Shown: one piece after another, positions 57,125 to 64,000 of the stretch
How positions within the stretch are numbered: position 1 is the first letter of the stretch
Layout of the letters: each line of letters starts with the position of its first letter
NCBI GenBank assembly: GCA_021234155.1
Contig: JAJEKV010000039.1
Location: 188,001-252,000, forward strand
Length of the DNA: 64,000 bases
Direction of reading: 5' to 3'
Source: Isoetes taiwanensis
Taxonomy: Eukaryota > Streptophyta > Lycopodiopsida > Isoetales > Isoetaceae
Program-made: the position numbers and the translations under genes
The notes under the pieces: model-generated
What the model saw: the letters and a program-made list of their open reading frames with translations, nothing else
Databases searched by the model: none
What the model was told of the DNA's origin: nothing

Positions 57125-60100
57125 CAGCTCGGTTGCCTTCACTAGCGGGCTGCCCAAACGATTCTAATGCTAACCCTTTGACCTAGACCTTCTCCAAAAA
57201 ATCCGAAAATTGGGCCGTCTTTGGAGATGAATTAGGGATCCAAAATTGCAAAAATCAGAATTTATTTTAGCGGCAATGCATTAATTATGAATTTAATGGT
57301 GTGTTGCCCTTTGCAAAAGCCCCCGACTTCTAATTGCCACATCGGAGGAGGACAGGTCCAAACTCCGTTCCCGTCGGTTCCCCTTGCTATGCGTTCTGCG
57401 TACGCGGCTTCGGCCCGCGTTCAAAAACGGCTTGAGACTAGGACTTCGGCCCCAAAAACGTAAACCCTTCTAGAGCACGGCAACTCCACGGGGTTTACGT
57501 TTGAGGCCCTCTCCTTGTCGGTCGGCGGGACCTAGCGGCGTGTCTTGAAGTGGAGTTGGGGTGTTGGCGCCTTGGCCTTGGACCCTAAAATCCCTCGAGG
57601 CTCGCTTTCCCCAAATTTCCTCTCCCTAAGGCCACGGGGAAGAGCGGGCAACCTCCCCTCCTCTCCCGAACCACGATTTGGCTCTTGCCAATGGACTCAA
57701 ACGTTGACATTGCTCTGGAAACCAAGTTCCGTGGCCAAAGACGAGGACTTCGGCCCCAAAACGTAAACCCTTCTGAGCGCCCGCAGCCCACGGGGTTTCA
57801 CGTTTGGAGGCCCTCTCCTTGTCCCGGTCAGTAGGGACTTTGCGCCATGTCTTGAAGTGGGTTGGGGTGTTGGCGCCCGAGGCCGGACACTAAAATCCTC
57901 CGGGCTTGCTTGCCCGAATTTCCTCCCCAAGGCCACAGGGAAGGGCGGGCAACCTCCCCTCATGGAAACCCGCGATTTGGCTCTGCCCAATGGACTCGAG
58001 AATGCCGACGCATTGCCACGGGGATCAAGTTCCGTGGCGGAGGCCGGGACTTCGGCCCCCAAAGCGTAAACCCTTCTAGAGCCGGCAACCCACAGGGTTT
58101 ACGTTTCGGAGGCCCTCTCCTTGTCAGATTCGGCCGGGACTTTGCGCCATGTCTTGAAGTGGAGTTGGGGTGTTGGCCTTGCGGCCCAAAAGGACACTAA
58201 AATCCCTCCGGAAGGCTGCTTGCCCCCTTGTCAATTTCCTCTCCCCAAGCCACGGGGGAGGGGCGGGCAACCTCCCCTCACCCGGAACGATTTGGCTCTT
58301 GGCGCCAATGGACTCCGAATGCCGACATTGCCACAGGGATCAAGTTCCGTGGCGAGGACGGGACTTCGGCCCCAAAGCGTAAACCCTTCTAGAGCACGGC
58401 AACCCACGGGGTTTTACGTTTGAGGCCCTCTCCTTGTCGGTCGGCCTGGACCTTCAGCCGCCGGTCTTGAAGTGGGGTTGGGGTGTTGGCGTGGGAGCCT
58501 TGACCCTAAAATCCCTCCCGAGGCTGCTTGCCCCAAATTTCCTCTCCCCAAGGCCCCGGGGGCCGGACGGGCGACCTCCGCTCTTCCGGGTCATGATCGA
58601 CTCGCCAATGGACTCGAGCGTCGACATTGCCACAGGGACCAAGTTCCGTGGCCGAAAGACCACCCGAACTCCAAGAAGCGCCAAAGTAGCTCACTTCCAT
58701 CACACTCGTGAAATCGGTGGCCTAGGATGTGCATGCGGGATCTTGTCGTGGAGGCGTGAGTGTTTCCTTCTTCTTCAAAACCGGCCAGGTGTAACTTGCT
58801 CCCTAGGGTAATTTACGCCATTCCGGACGATTTGGCGAGGTCTATTTGCCATTCGGAGCATCCCGGTGCGAACGACAAAACAAGTCTGCGGTTTCTACAA
58901 AGGCCGACATCGGGGCCGCCAGGGTTTGACAAGTTCTCCGGACCGATCTGGAATCTTTTGGACCTTCCGAAGAGGGGCCCTGAGCGGAGGATCCAACGGT
59001 CGGATAGGGGAACCGGGCTCACGGGAGGGTGGTCATGGCGTGCAGCCCGGGGCTTGCTGCCGGGGGAGCTGCCTCGGGAACTTTTTGGATCCGCCTCACG
59101 GGGTCGGGACTCTCCCCTCTTGTGAGGGATCCCTGCAAGGTCCTGGCCTCGTTTGACTTGGGGAAGGGTGCCAGCTGGGTTGCCACAGCGGGCTGCCCCG
59201 GCCGTTCTAATCTAACCCTTTGACCTAGACCTTCTCGAAAATTCCGAAAATTGGGCGTGTCTTTGGAGATGAATTAGGGATCAACCCGGCAAAAACGAAT
59301 TTATTTTCGTGCAATGCATTAATTGCGAATTCATTTAATGTCTTGCCCAGCACCGCGCAAAAGCCCCCGACTTCTACTTGCCACATGGGGAGGAAAGGCC
59401 CAAACTCCGCCGTCCGGTTCCCCTTGCTCCGTATTCTCCATTTCTTTGCTTCTCGGCGGTCCCAAGTGCAGCGGACGGGACTTCGGCCCCAAAGCGTAAA
59501 CCCTTCTAGAGCACACGGCAGCCCACGGGGTTTGGGTTTGACCCTCTCCTTGTCGGTCGGCGGGACCTTCTTGCCGTGTCTTGAAGTGGGGTTGGGGTGT
59601 TGGCCTTGACGGACCCTAAAATCCCCTCCGGGCTGCTTGCCCCAAATTTCCTCTCCCAAGGCCACAGGGACGGGGCCAGGGCGACCTCGGCTCTCCCGGA
59701 GTCCTTGTCCCGACTCTGCCAATGGACTCGAGCGTCGACATTGCCACAGGGGACCAAGTTCCGTGGCCAGAAGACCACCCGAACTCCAAGAAGCGCCAAA
59801 GTAGCTCACTTCCATCACACTCGTAGTCAATTGGCCTAGGATGTGCATGCGGGGATCTTGTCGTGGAGGCGTGAGTGTTTCCTTCTTTTCGCCAAAACCC
59901 GGCCGTGTAACTTGCTCCCTAGGGTAATTTCGCCATTCGGACGATTTGGCGAGTCTATTTGCCATTCGGAGCATCCCGCGTGCCCCAACGACAAAACGGT
60001 CGCGGTTTCTACAAAGGCCGACATCCAGGGGCGCCCAGCGGTTTGACAAGTTCTCCCGGACCCGATCTGAATCTTTTGGACCTTCCCCGAGGGGGGCCTG

Positions 60101-63100
60101 ACGGAGGATCCAACGGGGATAGGGGAACGGGCTCGGGAGGGTGGTCATTAAGCGTCGCCCGGGGCGCTGCCAGGAAGGGCCTGCCTGGAACTTTTGGATC
60201 CAGCCTCACGGGGTGGGACTCTCCCCTCTTGTGAGGGATCCCCCAAAGGTCCCGGCCTCGTTTGACTTGGGGAAGGGTGCGGCTCTTCGTTTGCCCGTGC
60301 GGGCTGCCCCGACCGTTCTAATGCTAACCCTTTGACCTAGACCTTCTCCGAAAATTCGAAAATTGGGCGTGTGCTGGAGATGAATTAGGGATCCCGCCGG
60401 CAAAAAGCGGAATTTATTTTCGTGCAATGCATTAATTGCGAATTCTGAATGTCTTGCCACCACAAAAGCCCCCCGACTTCTACTTGCCACATCGGGAGGA
60501 GGAAAGGCCCAAACTCCGCTCCCGTCGGTTCCCCTTGCTCCGTATTCTACAGCCGCTTCTCGGCCAGGTCCCAAGTGCAGCAGACCGGGACTTCGGCCCC
60601 CAAAACGTAAACCCTTCTAGAGCACGGCAACCCACGGGGTTTACGTTTGAGGCCCCTCTCCTTGTCGGGTCGGCGGGGACCTTTGCGCCCGTGTCTTGAA
60701 GTGGGTTGGGGTGTTGGCGCGAGGCGGACCCTAAAATCCCTCCTCAGGCTGCTTTGCCCCAAATTTCCTCTCCCCAAGGCCACGGGGGCGGGCCGGGCGA
60801 CCTCGGCTCTCGAATCGCGATCGACTCGCCAATGGACTCGAACGTCGACATTGCCACGGGGACCAAGTTCCGTGGGGCGGAAGACCACCCGAACTCCAAG
60901 AAGCGCCAAAAGTAGCTCACTTCCATCACACTCGTAGTCAATTGGCCTAGGATGTGTATGCGGGATCTTGTCGTGGAGGGCGTGAGTGTTTCCTTCTTTT
61001 GCAAAACCGGCCGTGTAACTTGCTCCCTAGGGTAATTTAATTCATTCGGACGATTTGGCAGGGTCTATTTGCCATTCCGGGAGCATCCCGGCCCGAACGA
61101 CAAAACAGTCGCGGTTTCTACAAGGCCGACATCCGGGGCGCCAGTGGTTTGACAAGTTCTCCTGACCGATCTGGAATCTTTTGGACCTTCCCGAAGGGGG
61201 CCCCGAATCGGAGGATCCAACGGTGGGATAGGGAACCGGGCTCGGGAGGGTGGTCATTAGCTGACCGACCGGGAAAGGCGCCGGAAGGGCTGCCTCGGGA
61301 ACTTTTTGGATCCCGCCTTACGGGGTCCGGACTCTCCCCTCTTGTGAGGGATCCCCGCAAGGTCCTGGCCTCGTTTGACTTGGGGAAGGGTGCCAGCTTC
61401 GGTTTATACACAGCGGGCTGCCCCGCCCGTTCTAATCTTAACCCTTTGACCTAGACCTTCTCCGAAAATTCCGAAAATTGGGCCGTGTCTTTGGAGATGA
61501 ATTAAGGATCCCGCGGCAAAACCGAATTTATTTTACGTGCAATGCATTAATTGGTAGAATTCTAATGTCTTGCCCTTTGCAAAAGCCCCCCACTTCTACT
61601 TGCCACATCGGGAGGAGGAAAGGCCCAAACTCCGCTCCGTCCGTTCCCCTTGCTCCATTATTCTGAGGCTGCTTTCTTCGGCGTCCTGTGCAAATTACAG
61701 ACCAGGACTCGCCCCCAAAGCGTAAACCCTTTCTAGAGCACAGCAGCCCACGGGTTTACGTTTGGAGGCCCTCTCCTTGTCGGTCGGCTGGGACCTTGGC
61801 GCGTGTCTTGAAGTGGGGTTGGGGTGTTGGCCCCGAGCGGGACCCTAAAATCCCTCGGAGGTCGCTTGCCCCAAATTTCCTCTCTCCCAAGGCCACGGGG
61901 GCCGGACCGGGCGACCTCCGCTCTCCCCGTCGCGATCGGGACTCTGCCAATGGACTCGAAGCGTCGACATTGCCACAGGGACCAAGTTCCGCGGTGGCGA
62001 GAAGACCACCCGAACTCCAAGAAGCCAAAGTAGCTCACTTCCATCACACTCGTAGTCAATTGGCCTAGGATGTGCATGCGGGATCTTGTGTCGTGGAGAG
62101 CGTGAGTGTTTCCTTCTTTTGCAAACGGCCAAACCCGGTGTAACTTGCTCCTAGGGTAATTTAGCCATTCGGACGATTTGGCAGGGTCTATTTGCCATTC
62201 GGGAGCATCCCGCGTGCGAGCGACAAAACAGTCGCGGTTTCTACAAAGGCTAGCCGCATCGGGGGCCCAGCGGTTTGACAAGTTCTCCCAGGACCGATCT
62301 GGAATCTTTTGGACCTTCGAAGAGGGGGGCCCCCAGCGGAGGATCCAACGGTCGGATAGGGGAACGGGCTCGGGAGGGTGGTCATTAAGCGTCTTGTTAC
62401 CGGCGCCGGAAGAAGGGCTGCCTCGAACTTTTTGGATCCCGCCTTAAAGGGGTCCTGGACTCTCCCCTCTTGTGAGGATCCCCAAAGGTCCCGCCTCGTT
62501 TGACTTGGGGAAGGGTGCGGCTCGGTTGCCCGCAGCGGGCTGCCCCCGACCGTTCTAATGCTAACCCTTTGACCTAGACCTTCTCCGAAAATTCAAAATT
62601 GGGCGTGTCTTTGGAGATGAATTAGGGATCCCTACCGGCAAAACCGGAATTTATTTTCGTGCAATGCATTAATTCACGAATTCTGAATGTCTTGCCATTT
62701 AAAGCGCCCCCGACTTCTACTTGCCACATCGGGAGGAGGAAAGGCCCAAACTCCGCTCCGTCGGTTCCCCTTGCTCCCGTATTCTCATTGCTTTGCTTCG
62801 GCCAGGTCCCAAGTGCAATTCGGACCAGGACTCGGCCCCAAAACGTAAACCCTTCTAGAGGCACGGCAGCCCACGGGGTTTACGTTTGAGGCCCCCTCTC
62901 CTTGTCGGTCGGTAGGACCTTTAACGCCGTGTCTTGAAGTGGGGTTGGGGTGTTGGCCCGGGGGCGTGGACCCTAAAATCCCTCCGGGGTGCTTGCCCCA
63001 AATTTCCTCTCCCCAAGGCCACAGATCCGACCTCCGCTCTCGAATCGCGACTGACTCTGCCAATGGACTTCGGAACGTCGACATTGCCTCCAGGGACCAA

Positions 63101-64000
63101 GTTCGTGGCGGAAGACCACCAAACTCCAAGAAGCTTAAAGTAGCTCACTTCCATCACACTTTCGTAGTCAATTGGCCTAGGATGTGCATGCGGGGATCTT
63201 GTCGTGGAGGGCGTGAGTGTTTCCTTCTTTTTTTCGCAAAACCGGCCCAGTGTAACTTGCTCCCTAGGGTAATTTCGCCATTCCAACGATTTGGCCGGGT
63301 CTATTTGCCATTCGGAAAGCATCCCTCTTGCGACGACAAAGCAAAGGCGGTTTCTACAAGGCCCGATCGGGGCGCCAGCGGTTTGACAAGTTCTCCCGAC
63401 CGATCTGGAATCTTTTGGACCTTCCCCAAGAGGGCCCCTGAGCGGAGGATCCAAATCGATGGGATAGGGGAACCAGGGCTCGGGAGGGTGGTCATTAGCG
63501 TCTTCAGCCCCGGGGGGCTGCCAGAAGGGCTGCCTCGGAACTTTTGGATCCGCCTCCGGGGTCCGGACTCTCCCCTCTTGTGAGGGATCCCCCCAATGTC
63601 CCTGGCCTCGTTTGACTTGGGGAAGGGTGCCGCTCGGTTGCCCACCACAGCGGGCTGCCCCGACCGTTCTAATGCTAACCCTTTGACCTAGACCTTCTCC
63701 GAAAATTCGAAAATTGGGCCGTGTTGGAGATGAATTAGGGATCCTTTCGGCAAAACCGAATTTATTTTCGTGCAATGCATTAATTGCGAATTTACTTAAT
63801 GTCTTGCCACCGCAAAAGCCCCCCGACTTCTACTTGCCACATCGGGAGGAGGAAAGGCCCAAACTCCGCTCCCGTCGGTTCCCCTTGCTCCATGTATTCT
63901 GGCAATGCTTTGCTTCGGCCGGGTCCCAAGTGCAGCAGACCCAGGACTCGGCCCCAAAGCGTAAACCCTTTCTAGAGCGGCAGCCCACGGGGTTTCGTTT
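57125..64000. repeat. GC-rich tandem satellite array, period about 1.11-1.12 kb with 0.3-kb subunits at the left
   Basis: The landmark AAAGCGTAAACCCTTCTAGAG or its AAACG variant starts near 57463, 57761, 58062, 58374, 59490, 60600, 61715, 62838 and 63955. The first intervals are about 300 bp, the later five about 1110-1122 bp. A second landmark (gcaatgcattaat) repeats near 59311, 60422, 61538, 62659 and 63771, confirming the period. The array runs off the window. Copies differ mostly by short indels in G/C-rich spots. Open frames up to about 300 codons occur on the minus strand but shift between copies. An inverted pair AACGTAAACCC...GGGTTTACGTT with about 25-30 bp between is present in every unit. 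Confidence 0.95.

Noticed and set aside
59225-60148. 307-codon minus-strand ORF in the satellite array
   Set aside because: The frame is not kept in the neighbouring copies, which shift by indels, and several other frames are equally open in this GC-rich repeat. No domain is recognisable.

Overview
The window looks like nuclear DNA from a land plant with a large, repeat-rich genome. Plant-type genes (a GH17-X8 beta-1,3-glucanase, a PR-1 protein, PPR fragments, an EXO84-like exocyst fragment) sit among LINEs, a Ty3/gypsy element, a CACTA transposon, a probable Helitron and satellite arrays. The style of the PPR fragments and the very low density of intact genes suggest a fern or similar non-seed vascular plant. 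This is an inference from style, not a species identification.

Layout. 0-10.4 kb is a small defence-type gene island: an intact PR-1-like gene (+, 6365-6856) and an intact three-exon beta-1,3-glucanase with signal peptide, GH17 and X8 domains (-, 8696-10339). A decayed second copy of the glucanase lies at 454-2998. It is split by an L1-type LINE insertion that has a 15-bp target-site duplication, an A-rich tail and an inverted 5' part. 10.4-15 kb holds unrecognised sequence, then a minus-strand LTR (13070-13618) with a decayed internal region beside it. 15-23.4 kb is a mosaic of host-gene fragments: EXO84-like (-, introns kept), RPA1-like (+, introns kept), PPR (-), an unknown three-exon gene (-) and PPR (+). 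It ends at 23364 in a textbook Helitron 3' terminus (7-bp hairpin, short spacer, CTAG, then T), so at least its right part is probably a gene-capturing Helitron.

23.4-38.7 kb contains LINE 3' fragments of one family (also at 1-450), a CTAT microsatellite, an unknown fragment, and a roughly 5-kb minus-strand Ty3/gypsy element (about 28930-34009). That element carries a second RNase H domain between protease and reverse transcriptase, while its ordinary RNase H has lost recognisable catalytic residues. 38.7-42.2 kb has no recognised gene but holds nested inverted repeats and a tRNA-like relic.

42.2-64 kb is satellite territory. Two arrays of 20-bp-type minisatellite (42394-43675 and 45886-48192) flank a spacer with inverted arms. 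The second array is interrupted by a CACTA (En/Spm) element starting exactly at 48193 and encoding a decayed TNP2 transposase. From about 57125 to the window end lies a GC-rich tandem array with a period near 1.11-1.12 kb; its diverged relatives occur at 42.2-42.4 and 44.0-45.6 kb. Only the PR-1 gene and the glucanase look like intact host genes; the 127-codon three-exon model at 20.9-21.4 kb is possible. Nearly everything else is mobile, repeated or broken.
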